Assembly (NCBI RefSeq): GCF_030652515.1
Contig: NZ_JAUSAR010000192.1
Location: forward strand, 1-32,529
DNA: 32,529 nt
Direction: 5' to 3'
From: Aquabacterium sp.
GTDB lineage: Bacteria; Pseudomonadota; Gammaproteobacteria; Burkholderiales; Burkholderiaceae_C
In this document: positions 13,760 to 22,828 of the stretch, piece after piece
How positions within the stretch are numbered: the stretch's first letter is position 1
Layout of the letters: each line of letters starts with the position of its first letter
Made by a program: the position numbers and the translations under genes
The notes under the pieces: model-generated
Databases searched by the model: none
What the model was told of the DNA's origin: nothing
What the model saw: the letters and a program-made list of their open reading frames with translations, nothing else

Positions 13760-16123
13760 TCAAGTGATCGGGATCAGCACGGGGCGCACGCCAACCGGCA
13801 TGAACTCACGTAGTCGGATCCCGATGTTTTTCCATTTGTGCGTGTTGAGCAGGTAGCCGAAAGCCCCCATCTCGTCGTCGTGGCTGCCGCCTTCGCGGAC
13901 GCGCCGGTCGCAGTCGGGCCGCAGTTGCGCGTAGCCGGGTTGGCCGAACCATTCAGAGGTGAAGCGAAGGCGGGCGCGCGGGCCGAATACGCAGGCAAAG
14001 TGCTGTGGCAGCCGGTCGTGCTCGCCGCTGAACCAGCAGAACTTCAGGCAACTGCCGCGCTGAGGCAGGCCAATCTCCACCGTGTGGCTGTCCTGGTTGT
14101 CGTGCACTTCCAGGCGGTGCACGAACAGGCCGCTTTCGCCGCGCGCGGTTTGCACGCGGGTGCGGCCGAAGATGGTGACCCCCTGGATGACCAGGTCGGG
14201 GCCCCATTCAAGGTCGGGGTTGCCGGTGGCCGCGCCAATCGCCAGGGCGAAGGGCGTGGCCGCTGCAATGCCGCTGCCCGCGTCGACGATGCTGTCGCTC
14301 AAGGTCAGCAGGTAGCCGGTGTCGATGGCCAGCGGGCCGGTGATGCTGCGCTTTATTGTCAAGGCGGGTACCTGGTCGAAGGCGTCCAGGTCGGGCGAAA
14401 CGAGACCGTAGTCGTTGCCCAGTCGCATGGCCCGGCAGATGGGCGCGCGCGTACCGGTCACGCTGCCGTCCAGGACCAGGCCGCCACCGGGATCGAGCGT
14501 GCAGCCCAGCACGTTCAACTGGCCAAGCGCGGCTTGCATGACGAGGGCATCGGTGGCCGGGAAGGCGGCATCGCCGGTGAGGTACAGGCCTTCCAGCGTC
14601 ACTTCCAGTTGCTCGGCGTTGATGGCGCCAGGGCCGGTGATCTGCGTGGGCCTGACGCGCAGCGGCTGGCGCAGGCGAACCACCGGGCGTTGACCTGGCG
14701 CGCTGCGGATCCAAAGCGAATGGGCCAAGCGCAGGGACAGCACGCCAGCGTCATTGCCGATGCCGTTGATCGCGTTCAGGTCCAGCACATGGGTCTGGCT
14801 GTCGGTGATCTCGATGACCAGGGGGCGCGTGCGGGCGGGCAGACCGTCCAGTGCCTTCTGCAAGGTCAAGGGGTCGTCGAACCAGTTGATGGTCTTGAGC
14901 TCGTAGGTTTGCTCGGCGGGCCAGGTGGCGGGCAGGGCAGATCGCTTGACAGGCTGCGCGCCTGTTGGGCCGGCCAGAGCGTGGGTGGCCGAGACCAGCA
15001 GCCCATCCTGCAAGGGTGTGGCTTGCGTGGCCGGGTTGGCATCGGGCACGCCAAAGACCAGGCGACCACGCTCGGGGTCGATGACGACTTCCCAGGCGCG
15101 CAATGGGGGCGCCAAGCCCGATTCCCAGGCGCAGAGGTTGGCGCCCCGGACCTGCCAGGCCTGGCCCAGGAAGGGCGTGGCGGGCAGGTGCAGGACCAGG
15201 CCGACGGCGTCCGGGCCCGGGTGGGCGTTGCGCGGATCGCTGTAGGTTTGCACGGACACGTACTGGGCAGAGCGACCAGCCGGGGTGCCGTCGGTGAGGC
15301 GTGCCGTGGGCATGGGGCCGGGTACTTCGTCTTCGCTGCCCAGGCGGGGCGGATCGTCGTCGGCGTGGAAGCGGTGGGTGTTGAACAGCGGCCAAGGCTC
15401 GCCCTCCGCGTGCACGTCAAATCGCACCGCGAGCGCGGCCGAACCGGGGCTGGGCGGCACGGGTGCAGTCAGCCTGAACACGGGGCGCGACAAAGGCACC
15501 TGGAAATCCTCCAGGCGCCACAGCAGCACGGCCAGGTTGGGCAGGTTCCAGCCCGACATGCCGAGCGTGGGTGGCTTGACGTCCACCACGCGGGCGAATG
15601 GGTCGAAAGCGCCATTGACCAGGGACAGCAGAGCCGGGTCGCGCAGTGATGCCGTGCCGCCGCGCACGGCCGAGCGCATGTCGGTGCGAAGCTTCAAGGG
15701 TGGCGTGCCGCCCGCATCAGGCCTCTGGTGGTTGAGGTGTTGGTTCCAGGCCAGGCGCTCGCGCATCTCGACCGCATGGGCGGCCCAGCCGGACAGTGTG
15801 AACACTTGGGACTCGACCGCGCCCAGCGTGCCTTTGCGGCGCCGGTGGAAGACGGTGCGGGCCACGTCGGCGCGCAAGGTCCACGGGTCGCCGGACAGGC
15901 GTGTCGTGCCCAGCAGGTCGGCGATGTAGGCCACCACCCAGTCGTCGCAATGCTCGACGAACAGGTCGTGGTACTGAACATCGGTGCGGGCATGCAGCGC
16001 GGCCATCGCGTCTTCAATGACACCCAGGAATGCTTGCAGTTGGCCCGGCGGCGTTTGCTCGGTGTCGCGGATGCGGTAGATCTCGGGGAGCCGCTCGAAC
16101 AGGGGCTGGCGTGGTGAGCTCAT
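13760..16123 (-). CDS. Phage tail protein I-like / beta-helix baseplate protein
   Basis: A 787-aa protein. The ATG at 16123 overlaps the upstream stop by 4 bp (ATGA); the open frame extends to 16387 but only as shadow of the preceding gene. The N-terminus (LFERLPEIYRIRD, FLGVIEDAMAALHARTD, CDDWVVAYIADLLG) resembles the P2 gpI / phage tail protein I family, which joins the baseplate wedge to fibres. The middle is beta-rich, and residues about 480-690 look like irregular parallel beta-helix turns. The last 67 residues hold GQPGYAQLRP, DDEMGAFGYL and RLREFMPVGVRP, a C-terminal signature I associate with eCIS tail proteins that follow the two baseplate-J genes. It probably connects the baseplate to the DUF6519 protein encoded next. 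Confidence 0.8.
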   Translation of the reverse strand: MSSPRQPLFERLPEIYRIRDTEQTPPGQLQAFLGVIEDAMAALHARTDVQYHDLFVEHCDDWVVAYIADLLGTTRLSGDPWTLRADVARTVFHRRRKGTLGAVESQVFTLSGWAAHAVEMRERLAWNQHLNHQRPDAGGTPPLKLRTDMRSAVRGGTASLRDPALLSLVNGAFDPFARVVDVKPPTLGMSGWNLPNLAVLLWRLEDFQVPLSRPVFRLTAPVPPSPGSAALAVRFDVHAEGEPWPLFNTHRFHADDDPPRLGSEDEVPGPMPTARLTDGTPAGRSAQYVSVQTYSDPRNAHPGPDAVGLVLHLPATPFLGQAWQVRGANLCAWESGLAPPLRAWEVVIDPERGRLVFGVPDANPATQATPLQDGLLVSATHALAGPTGAQPVKRSALPATWPAEQTYELKTINWFDDPLTLQKALDGLPARTRPLVIEITDSQTHVLDLNAINGIGNDAGVLSLRLAHSLWIRSAPGQRPVVRLRQPLRVRPTQITGPGAINAEQLEVTLEGLYLTGDAAFPATDALVMQAALGQLNVLGCTLDPGGGLVLDGSVTGTRAPICRAMRLGNDYGLVSPDLDAFDQVPALTIKRSITGPLAIDTGYLLTLSDSIVDAGSGIAAATPFALAIGAATGNPDLEWGPDLVIQGVTIFGRTRVQTARGESGLFVHRLEVHDNQDSHTVEIGLPQRGSCLKFCWFSGEHDRLPQHFACVFGPRARLRFTSEWFGQPGYAQLRPDCDRRVREGGSHDDEMGAFGYLLNTHKWKNIGIRLREFMPVGVRPVLIPIT

Positions 16124-18837
16124 GATGGCTGGGCCTCCTTGTCCGCGGCGAGTTGCAGTTGCAAAGCGGTGGATGGCAGTGAGAGCAATCGGTCGCTGGC
16201 GCAGGGCAGTGAGCGCTGGGTGGCGGTGGCCATGTGCAGAGTGGGGAAGGCCAAGCCTGACAGGAGCAACTGCGGCTGGTGCGTGGACATCCTGGTCAAG
16301 CGCACCCAGGCGACACCCGGCACGTTTTGCACCGCGCCCACCACTTGCGAGCCATGCGCGCTTTCGCCGAACTGTCGTTGCTGCCAACTGAACAGGCCGC
16401 GCGATGAATCAATGCCATCCCCTTCTTCGCCCGTGGCACCCAGGGCTTGCAGGATGGCGGCACGCACGTCTTCCGCGCGGCGAGTGGCTTGATAACCCAC
16501 GACCAGTTTCAAGGCCACCTCGGTGCGCGCGCCCTGGACCACCAGCAGTGGGCAGCGCCCCGCGCCGCGCGTGCGGACGGCGGTGCGCAAGGCGTCGGCG
16601 GCGGCCAGGGCATCGGCCTCCAGCGCGCCGTCGGTCAAGATGGTGACGCGCACCAGCGGCGAGCCGTCCACGCTGACCCAGGCGGCACGGGCCTTGAGGA
16701 CACCGGGGATGGACAGGGCTTCGGCTTCGTAGTCGGCCAGGCTGACGATGCGCCCCAGGCTTTGCATGGTGCCGGGTGCGGCGGTGCGGGCGCCGTCTTC
16801 GGTTTCCGGCTTGGCACCGCCGGTGACCGGTTCCAGCATGAAGACAGCGTCCAGCCCGGCGGGCTTCTTGTCAGCCTGGGGTTTGGCGTCCACCTTCAGC
16901 GGGCCATGTGCGCCATCGCCCGTGCGGTACACGGCGACGACGTTGCCGCGGCCTGAGCGCAGTCGCGCGCCCGTCTTGCCATCGCCAAACTGCACCCAGC
17001 TCTTGCCTTCGGCGTCTTCGCGCACGATGTAGACGTGCTCTTTGGGGCCACATCCAAACAGGCTGTCGACGCGGGTCCATTCGATGCCGTTCACCCACAC
17101 CTGCACCTGGGGCCAGTGCGGTGGAGACTGCGTGGTGTCCAGCAGGTAGGTCAGCGGGGTCTTGGGCAGGGCGAAGGTCTGAAAGGTGGCTCGGGCATCG
17201 CCATCGCCCAAGACCACTTGCGCTTCGGTCTTGCCTTGCGTGGCCTCGATCAGGTTGCCGTAGACCGTGACTTGGGGATCGTCGTGGCCAAACTGCGCGT
17301 AGGTGAACTCGCGGTCCAATTGCACGCGATGAAAGCCGGTTTGGTTGGCATCGACACCCGCCGTGTCCACCGACAGTGCGGTGGCCTGGGTCAAGTCATC
17401 GCCTGGCCCTTTGAGCAGCAGGCTCCGCTTCGCCAGGGCCGCAGCCTCTTGCGCCGTGCCATAGAAGTGCAATTCATCGCCCTTGCTCGCCAGGCTGGGT
17501 GTGAAGTCTGCATGCAAGCCAAAGGGCTCGCCCACCACTTCGTGGAAGCTGATGCCACGGATGTCGGCATGGCCCAGGGTGGTGAACAACTCGGTGATGG
17601 CCAGCGAATCGTCCAGGCTCAGCACGGTGCTGGCGCCGCTCAAAGGCCCCCAGGTCAAGGATTGCCGATCAACCTGCGACACGCGCCGCTCCAGCAAGCG
17701 CTTGCGGTCACTGCCGTTGCTGCTGGCCCGCAGGTTGGCCTCGATCAGGATCCGGGTTCCGGCCACGACACTGCTCACCTCGCCATCCAAGGGCATTTGC
17801 GTGGCGCTCAAGCTGGGCACCGAAGGTGCGCCCGTGTTGGCGTTGAGCCGCCGTTTGTACGAGACCTCTGCCGTGACGGCACGCCCCAGGCTGTCGACCA
17901 CGACCTGCTGCGCGGGCGCGTTGTGCCCGAAGTGCCGATGCGTGCTGCCCAGCTTCCAGGCTTGCAGGCGTGGCGTCGAAGTCAGCGCGGGCACGCCCAG
18001 GCCAGCGGCCAGGATGGTGGTCGAGGACAGCAAGCTGATGCTGGACGAGATGGCTGGCGCGCTCAGGCTGAAACTGAAGGTCAAAGGCAAGGCCAGCAAG
18101 GTCAGTTTCTTCAAGCTGGTGACGCCGCCTTTCATCTTCACAACCGTGCTGCCAAAGGATTCCCAGGTCTTGTCCACCACCAGCACTTGAAGGTGGTCGT
18201 AGGCATCGCCGCTGCCGCGCGCCACGCCGACCATCACGCGGTCACCCGCTTTCAGGCTCACGTTCGTGCCCGCGTCCAGCACCAGCGTGAAGGTGTCGGT
18301 GCCATGGCGGATGGCGGGCACCTGGCGGGGCCGGTACAGGTGGAACTGTGACAAAGCGGGGTGGGCGATCAGCTCGCGGCTGGTCTCGAAGACGGCGGGC
18401 TTGTCCTCGCCCTCAAGTTGCGCCTTGACGCCCAGGCCCATGGGCAGAACCACAGGCTGCGTGCCTTTGACCGCGAAGGCAAAGCGCGCTTTGCCGCCCA
18501 CGCCCGGCGCCAGGCGGTAGCCCAGCAGGCGCACCAGGTCGGCCACACTGTCACGCCATTTGGCGCTGCGCAGGTAGGCCTCGTTGGCGTACAAGTCCTG
18601 GTAGAAGCTGAGGATGTCGCCCACTTCGGCGGCGGCTTCGATCAGGGCGATGCCGGGGTCGTCGGGCAGGCGGTGCGTCCACGCGGCCAACGCAGGGCTG
18701 GCGTCCAGCAAGGACAGCATGTGTTCGCGCAGGTCAGCATAGCTGCCGATGCGGTAGCCGATGGTGGACAGGCCTGGTCGGTTGAAGACCACCTTGGGGA
18801 AGTCCGCCGCTTGGCGGCAGTCGTTGTCGCAGCTCAT
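16120..18837 (-). CDS. Baseplate J-like wedge protein (second of two)
   Basis: A 905-aa protein overlapping both neighbours by 4 bp (ATGA at each end). The N-terminus (YRIGSYADLREHML, then IALIEAAAEVGDILSFYQDLYANEAYL) is the conserved opening of 'putative baseplate assembly proteins' of contractile particles. The baseplate-J core is marked by SWVQFGDGKTGARLRSGRGN at about residue 612-631 and a C-terminal region with LADYEAEALSIPGVLKARAAW, comparable to Afp11/Afp12 and phage P2 gpJ or T4 gp6. It would pair with the 859-aa paralogue to form the wedges around the hub, whose rearrangement triggers sheath contraction. It is longer than P2 gpJ, with a large beta-rich insertion between about 200 and 560, as is common in eCIS forms. 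Confidence 0.9.
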   Translation of the reverse strand: MSCDNDCRQAADFPKVVFNRPGLSTIGYRIGSYADLREHMLSLLDASPALAAWTHRLPDDPGIALIEAAAEVGDILSFYQDLYANEAYLRSAKWRDSVADLVRLLGYRLAPGVGGKARFAFAVKGTQPVVLPMGLGVKAQLEGEDKPAVFETSRELIAHPALSQFHLYRPRQVPAIRHGTDTFTLVLDAGTNVSLKAGDRVMVGVARGSGDAYDHLQVLVVDKTWESFGSTVVKMKGGVTSLKKLTLLALPLTFSFSLSAPAISSSISLLSSTTILAAGLGVPALTSTPRLQAWKLGSTHRHFGHNAPAQQVVVDSLGRAVTAEVSYKRRLNANTGAPSVPSLSATQMPLDGEVSSVVAGTRILIEANLRASSNGSDRKRLLERRVSQVDRQSLTWGPLSGASTVLSLDDSLAITELFTTLGHADIRGISFHEVVGEPFGLHADFTPSLASKGDELHFYGTAQEAAALAKRSLLLKGPGDDLTQATALSVDTAGVDANQTGFHRVQLDREFTYAQFGHDDPQVTVYGNLIEATQGKTEAQVVLGDGDARATFQTFALPKTPLTYLLDTTQSPPHWPQVQVWVNGIEWTRVDSLFGCGPKEHVYIVREDAEGKSWVQFGDGKTGARLRSGRGNVVAVYRTGDGAHGPLKVDAKPQADKKPAGLDAVFMLEPVTGGAKPETEDGARTAAPGTMQSLGRIVSLADYEAEALSIPGVLKARAAWVSVDGSPLVRVTILTDGALEADALAAADALRTAVRTRGAGRCPLLVVQGARTEVALKLVVGYQATRRAEDVRAAILQALGATGEEGDGIDSSRGLFSWQQRQFGESAHGSQVVGAVQNVPGVAWVRLTRMSTHQPQLLLSGLAFPTLHMATATQRSLPCASDRLLSLPSTALQLQLAADKEAQPS

Positions 18838-21413
18838 CGGCGGCCTCCGGTGATCTCGAAGGTGATGCGGCCGGTTTCCAGGTGGTCCGGGTCATTGGCG
18901 ACGACGATGATCTCGAAGGCGCCTACGTCCAGCTTCTCGGTGCGCGATTCGGGCAGGTCGGAGGGATCGATGTCGACCACGGTGATGCCACCGCCGGTGC
19001 CGGGGTTCCAGCGCCGCATGCTCAGGCGCAGCACGCGGCCGATGCCGGTGACCTTCAGGGCGCGGCCGATCAATTGGCTGGCGTACAAAGGCTGGCCAAA
19101 GGTCCAGGCGTCGGGGTTGAAGAAGCCGGAGCGGCCGTCGCGCGTCCAGCTATCAGAGAACTCTTCTTCAAGCGCAGCGCGCAGGTCTTCGGGCCAGTAG
19201 GCCTGCTGGGCGCACAGGGTCATCTTGATGTCCAGCGGCACATAGCTGGCGGGGCGCACTTCCAGGTCTTCGCCGATCAGGCGCACGGCCTCCAAATGAT
19301 TGGCGATGGTCTGGCGCAAGGGTTCGGCCAGCACGGTGGTGCCCACGGGGTCGATGGCCACGCGCACGGTGCGCCAACTGCCGGTCCAGGCGTACCTGGC
19401 TTTGGCGTGCGAGACGCCAGGCAATTCTTCGGCGCGCTTGGCGTAGTCCTGCAAGGTCACCGCACGCAACTGGCGCTGGCGGTAGGCCTCGGGCACGCGG
19501 CGCACGATCTCGGCCACTGGCTCGGGGTCGCGCCCGTTGACCACGTCGAAGGGGTTCCACACTTTTTGAACCGCGCCGCTGGCATCGTCGAAGTTGACGA
19601 GGGCGTCGGCGCCGACATTGCCCTGGCTGCCTTGGCCCACGCGGTAGCGGCAACGAACCAAGGCGTTGGACGGCAGGGCCGCGCCATTGATGCCGTCGCC
19701 AAAGCGGATCGAGCTGCCACCCAACTCATCGGTCTCGATCAGGAAGTGCTCGTCGTCACCTTCGCTTTCGATCAGGTCGGACTGCTCCTGCCAGGGTTGG
19801 GCGAAGCCTTGCACCGAGACCTGCGCGGTGGTGCGCGTGGGCAGGTCGCCGCCGGGCGTGGTTGCGCGGTAGGCCAAGGGCGAGGCCGGGAACGGGCACA
19901 GCACGCCGCGTTGAGGTGATTCACTGCCTTGCTGGCGCGTGACGACCTCATAACGGGCTTCGTCGGTGGCCACCAGGCTGTGCTCGTCCACGCTGCCCAA
20001 GGGCTGGCCGGGCGCGCGGAAGGTGGTGATGCGGGGGCGGCCTTGCGTGGCGCGAACCAGGTTGGCGTGGAACAAGCTCACGTCGTTGATGACCACGCCC
20101 GAGCATTCGCAGATGAAGCAGAAATTCTGTTGCAGGGCGTCCTCAAGCAGCCAGCGCACGCGCACCAGCCATTCGCTGGTGAAGGGATCTTGCAGGGTTT
20201 GGGCGCGGGGCGTGGGGCCGCCCAATGGCAAGAGGCGCAGCAACTGGCGCTGGGCGGTGCGCGCGCCATTGGGGGTGCCGGTGGCTGGATTCAGGGCTTC
20301 CTGCACCAGCAGGTGATCCACGCCGACATCCACGTCTTCCGCGCCGGGTGCTGGTGCCTGGCTGGGGTGCGTTCCGAGGAAGAGATCGCGCAGTGACTCG
20401 GCTTGCGCCTGGGTGAGTGGCAACAGCCCGGTCAGGTCCGCTTCTGTGGTCCCTTTGGCCAGGGCGGTGACGGTGTCGCCCCAGGTGTACAGGCGCAGTG
20501 TGCTGAGGGGTGCAAAGCAGCGCTGGCGCCACTTCGGGCCTTCGCGCGGCATGGCGAAGATCACCGCGCCCGCGTCTTTCCAGTGCTCTCCCGTCCAAGC
20601 GCCGAACTCGTCGTTGGGCGTGGCGGGCAGGTCCACCGTGGCGGTGACATTCAATGCCAGCCAGGTGCTGGCCTGGTTGCCCTGGTGGATGTGGTAATCC
20701 ATCAAGCGGGCATGGCGGGCCAGCGAGACGCGCTTGCGGGCGGTGGCGATGGCCCTTTCGTTCAAGACCCGGTCGTGGTAGTCGGCCTGCTCATCCGCAT
20801 CGGCGGCGATCAGGTCGATCAGCACCTGGTCCAGATCGGCTTCGCTGGTGGGCGACCAATTGGGCACGCGTCGCATCATGGCCGCGATCAGCACGTGGCG
20901 GAAGGAGTCGTAGTCGCGCGCCAGGTAGTCGATCTCGGGTTCGATGGGGGGCGGTTTGACGCGCTCGGACGGCGTGCAGTTGAGGTTGAAGCAGCCCGGG
21001 CGGAACTTGAAGGGCAGGGCGTTGAGCAGCGGGTCCATCGCCAGCGGCAAGGCATTGCCCGGCGCGGACAGGCCCACGGCAGTGGTACACAGCAGGTAAG
21101 TCGAGTAGTCGCCCACCGGGGCGATCTTCAGTTTGAGCGTGTTGGCGGTGGCGCCAGCCTGCACCTGCACCACTTGAACCGGCCTGGCCGGGTTGCCCGC
21201 GCGGTGGCGCTCGGCGCCTTGCACCATGAAGGCCTCCTTGGGCGGCAGGGGGGCCAGGGCGTTGTCGTTCCAGAACTCGACTTCCAGCCAGGCAAAGGCG
21301 GGCTTGGGCGCTGCTTCCAGCGTCACATAGGCCAGCTTGAAGGCGTTCAGGCCCTTGGCGTCCAGGTCGCGGGCGCGGTCACTCAGGCGTTCTTCGTTGC
21401 GCAGCAAGGTCAT
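18834..21413 (-). CDS. Baseplate J-like wedge protein (first of two)
   Basis: An 859-aa protein starting one base after the gp25 stop. An N-terminal beta-sandwich of about 150 residues precedes the family signature EIDYLARDYDSFRHVL (about 160-175), then DLDQVLIDLIAADADEQADYHDRVLNERAI and RHARLMDYHIHQGNQASTWLALN. The core motif SSIRFGDGINGAALPSNALV sits at about residue 567-586, and the C-terminal VTLQDYAKRAEELPGVSHAKARY is the usual wedge-domain marker. Homologous in layout to Afp11-type proteins. The signature is close to that of the 905-aa neighbour but sequence outside the motifs differs, so this is an old duplication serving two wedge positions. Confidence 0.92.
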   Translation of the reverse strand: MTLLRNEERLSDRARDLDAKGLNAFKLAYVTLEAAPKPAFAWLEVEFWNDNALAPLPPKEAFMVQGAERHRAGNPARPVQVVQVQAGATANTLKLKIAPVGDYSTYLLCTTAVGLSAPGNALPLAMDPLLNALPFKFRPGCFNLNCTPSERVKPPPIEPEIDYLARDYDSFRHVLIAAMMRRVPNWSPTSEADLDQVLIDLIAADADEQADYHDRVLNERAIATARKRVSLARHARLMDYHIHQGNQASTWLALNVTATVDLPATPNDEFGAWTGEHWKDAGAVIFAMPREGPKWRQRCFAPLSTLRLYTWGDTVTALAKGTTEADLTGLLPLTQAQAESLRDLFLGTHPSQAPAPGAEDVDVGVDHLLVQEALNPATGTPNGARTAQRQLLRLLPLGGPTPRAQTLQDPFTSEWLVRVRWLLEDALQQNFCFICECSGVVINDVSLFHANLVRATQGRPRITTFRAPGQPLGSVDEHSLVATDEARYEVVTRQQGSESPQRGVLCPFPASPLAYRATTPGGDLPTRTTAQVSVQGFAQPWQEQSDLIESEGDDEHFLIETDELGGSSIRFGDGINGAALPSNALVRCRYRVGQGSQGNVGADALVNFDDASGAVQKVWNPFDVVNGRDPEPVAEIVRRVPEAYRQRQLRAVTLQDYAKRAEELPGVSHAKARYAWTGSWRTVRVAIDPVGTTVLAEPLRQTIANHLEAVRLIGEDLEVRPASYVPLDIKMTLCAQQAYWPEDLRAALEEEFSDSWTRDGRSGFFNPDAWTFGQPLYASQLIGRALKVTGIGRVLRLSMRRWNPGTGGGITVVDIDPSDLPESRTEKLDVGAFEIIVVANDPDHLETGRITFEITGGRR

Positions 21414-21414
21414 G

Positions 21415-21798
21415 TCAGTGCGCTCCCTGGCGTTGCAGGCGCACGCTGATCACCTCGCCGGTGGCGATGATGCGGTAGCGCAAGTCCACGTTGAGCGTCG
21501 AGTCTTTGGAGCTGACATCGAGCAGTTCAACGACGATGCGTTGACCCAGCCAGCGCGACAGGTTCTGGCTGACCAGGGCCTTGGTGATGCCGGCGGTGGC
21601 GTCGTCATTGCGCTGAAAGACCAAGCGGCGCAATCCGGCCCCGAAGCTGGGCAGGAAAGGCCGCTCGCCCTGCGCGGTGAGCAGCAACTGGATGATCTCG
21701 CCTCGGATGTGGTCGGGCAGGTCGGCGGGCGTGGCCGTGCGCCCATCGGTGCCGATGCGAAATGGGAAGGCCAGGTGGCGGCCGTTGTTCATGCTCAT
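21415..21798 (-). CDS. gp25/GPW-family baseplate protein
   Basis: A 127-aa protein from the ATG at 21798, overlapping the upstream stop by 4 bp; the frame is open to 22011 but that extension is shadow sequence. The gp25 (GPW) family forms the centre of the baseplate wedge and nucleates the sheath. Visible family features are the N-terminal LAFPFRIG, the short helix IRGEIIQLLLTAQGERPFLP, the conserved FGAGLRRLVFQ (about 52-62), and a beta-hairpin end with LRYRIIATGEVISVRLQ. The length is normal for the family. Equivalent to Afp9 and T4 gp25. Confidence 0.93.
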   Translation of the reverse strand: MSMNNGRHLAFPFRIGTDGRTATPADLPDHIRGEIIQLLLTAQGERPFLPSFGAGLRRLVFQRNDDATAGITKALVSQNLSRWLGQRIVVELLDVSSKDSTLNVDLRYRIIATGEVISVRLQRQGAH

Positions 21799-22094
21799 GG
21801 CAGCGGCGTCCTGTAGGTGTCGACCGTGAAGGCCATGGTGTGCCGGTGCTTGGTCAGGCCGCCGTCGCCGGTGTTGTCGGTGGTGACCAGGTCGCCCACG
21901 TGGTCGCCCAGGAACTTCAGCACCCCTTGAGCGATGGCCGCGAACAGGATCTTGCGGTCGTCGGCGCCCTGGCCTTCGGTGGGCAGGAATTCGCCTTTGC
22001 GCGCCTGCCATTCGTTCTGCATGGCTTGGTCGATGTACGCGGCCAGGCTGGACGCGAAGTCATCGAAGGTGCCGGCTTTGAGGGGGGAGCTCAT
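21795..22094 (-). CDS. Small eCIS protein of unknown function (99 aa)
   Basis: The ATG at 22094 has GAGG eight bases upstream; a TTG at 22115 is possible but lacks such a site. The N-terminal half is helical and charged (FDDFASSLAAYIDQAMQNEW), then ILFAAIAQGVLKFLGDHVGDL, and a C-terminal beta segment with HRHTMAFTVDTYR. It lies between the spike and gp25 genes, where Afp-type clusters carry spike-tip or wedge components. It lacks the repeated HG-type pattern of PAAR proteins, so I do not call it PAAR, though a tip or hub-plug role is possible from position. Confidence 0.6.
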   Translation of the reverse strand: MSSPLKAGTFDDFASSLAAYIDQAMQNEWQARKGEFLPTEGQGADDRKILFAAIAQGVLKFLGDHVGDLVTTDNTGDGGLTKHRHTMAFTVDTYRTPLP

Positions 22095-22111
22095 GGGGTG
22101 GCCTCGGTCGA

Positions 22112-22828
22112 TCAACCAGTGGTGACGCGGGTCGACAGCAAGGCTGGCGTCGCGGGTGGGAACGGCGTGACGGGTACGATGGGCGTGACCGGGATGCCGA
22201 TCACCGTTTCCCCCACGTGCATGTGCGCGTTGAAGATGCTGACGAGCTGGTTCAGGTACTGCAGCAAGGAATCGCCAAAAGCCACGGGGTGCGTGGCGCC
22301 CTCGGTCAGCTCGATCAGTGGTGCTTCGACGATCACCTTGGTGGCCGCCAGCAGCTTGATCTGCCCATCGTTGACGCTGATGGTCATCAGGTTGCTGCCG
22401 TTGCCATCAGACAAGGTCAGCGTGTTGGCGTCGTCGTCCAGCGCGACCATCAGGCCTTTCTCGCTGCGCAGGATCTTCAAGGCGGGCTTGGCCGCGGTGC
22501 CTTTCTCGTCCGCCGGGACATCGCTGGTGCCCCACCAACCGCCGGTCCAGATGGGTCGGGATGGGTCGCCCGCTTCGAACTCGATCCACACGCCGGCGCC
22601 CACGGGCGGGATGGCATGGAAGCCCACACCTGGGCCCGCATAAGGCGAACAGGGCGTGGCCCAGGGCGTGGACAGTTCGCCAAAGATCTCGGGCACCTGG
22701 GCCTTGATGCGGCCGATGGCGGAGGGGTCTTCGTTGTCGGTGACCAGGCCGCGGTACTTGCCGAAATGGCGCGTGCGCGATTGCGTCGCCAACTCGACCA
22801 CCAGTTTTTCGAGCGTGCCGCTTTCCAT
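22112..22828 (-). CDS. Central spike protein (gp5/gpV-like) with HxH tip motif
   Basis: A 238-aa protein. Its ATG overlaps the hub stop by one base (TGATG). Residues about 20-115 form the gp5/gpV OB-fold: FGKYRGLVTDNEDPSAIGRIKAQVPE, WATPCSPYAG, FHAIPPVGAGVWIEFEAGDPSRPIW. From about 120 short repetitive strands (VALDDDANTLTLSDGNGSN, MTISVNDGQIKLLA) resemble the needle-like triple beta-helix of VgrG, gp5 and gpV. Near the end NAHMHVG supplies an HxH motif like those that bind iron at the tip of phage P2 gpV and related spikes. A Pro/Thr/Val-rich tail follows. It would form the trimeric point that pierces the target. Here it is separate from the hub, as in phages, whereas Afp8 and VgrG fuse the two. 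Confidence 0.88.
   Translation of the reverse strand: MESGTLEKLVVELATQSRTRHFGKYRGLVTDNEDPSAIGRIKAQVPEIFGELSTPWATPCSPYAGPGVGFHAIPPVGAGVWIEFEAGDPSRPIWTGGWWGTSDVPADEKGTAAKPALKILRSEKGLMVALDDDANTLTLSDGNGSNLMTISVNDGQIKLLAATKVIVEAPLIELTEGATHPVAFGDSLLQYLNQLVSIFNAHMHVGETVIGIPVTPIVPVTPFPPATPALLSTRVTTG

Noticed and set aside
16124..16387. N-terminal extension of the tail protein I-like frame
   Set aside because: Overlaps the end of the 905-aa wedge gene. The conserved N-terminus (LFERLPEIYRIRD) begins just after the ATG at 16123, which shows ATGA coupling.
21795..22094. 99-aa protein as a PAAR tip
   Set aside because: The HRH near the C-terminus is not the repeated PAAR pattern, and the N-terminal half is helical rather than the compact beta cone of PAAR.
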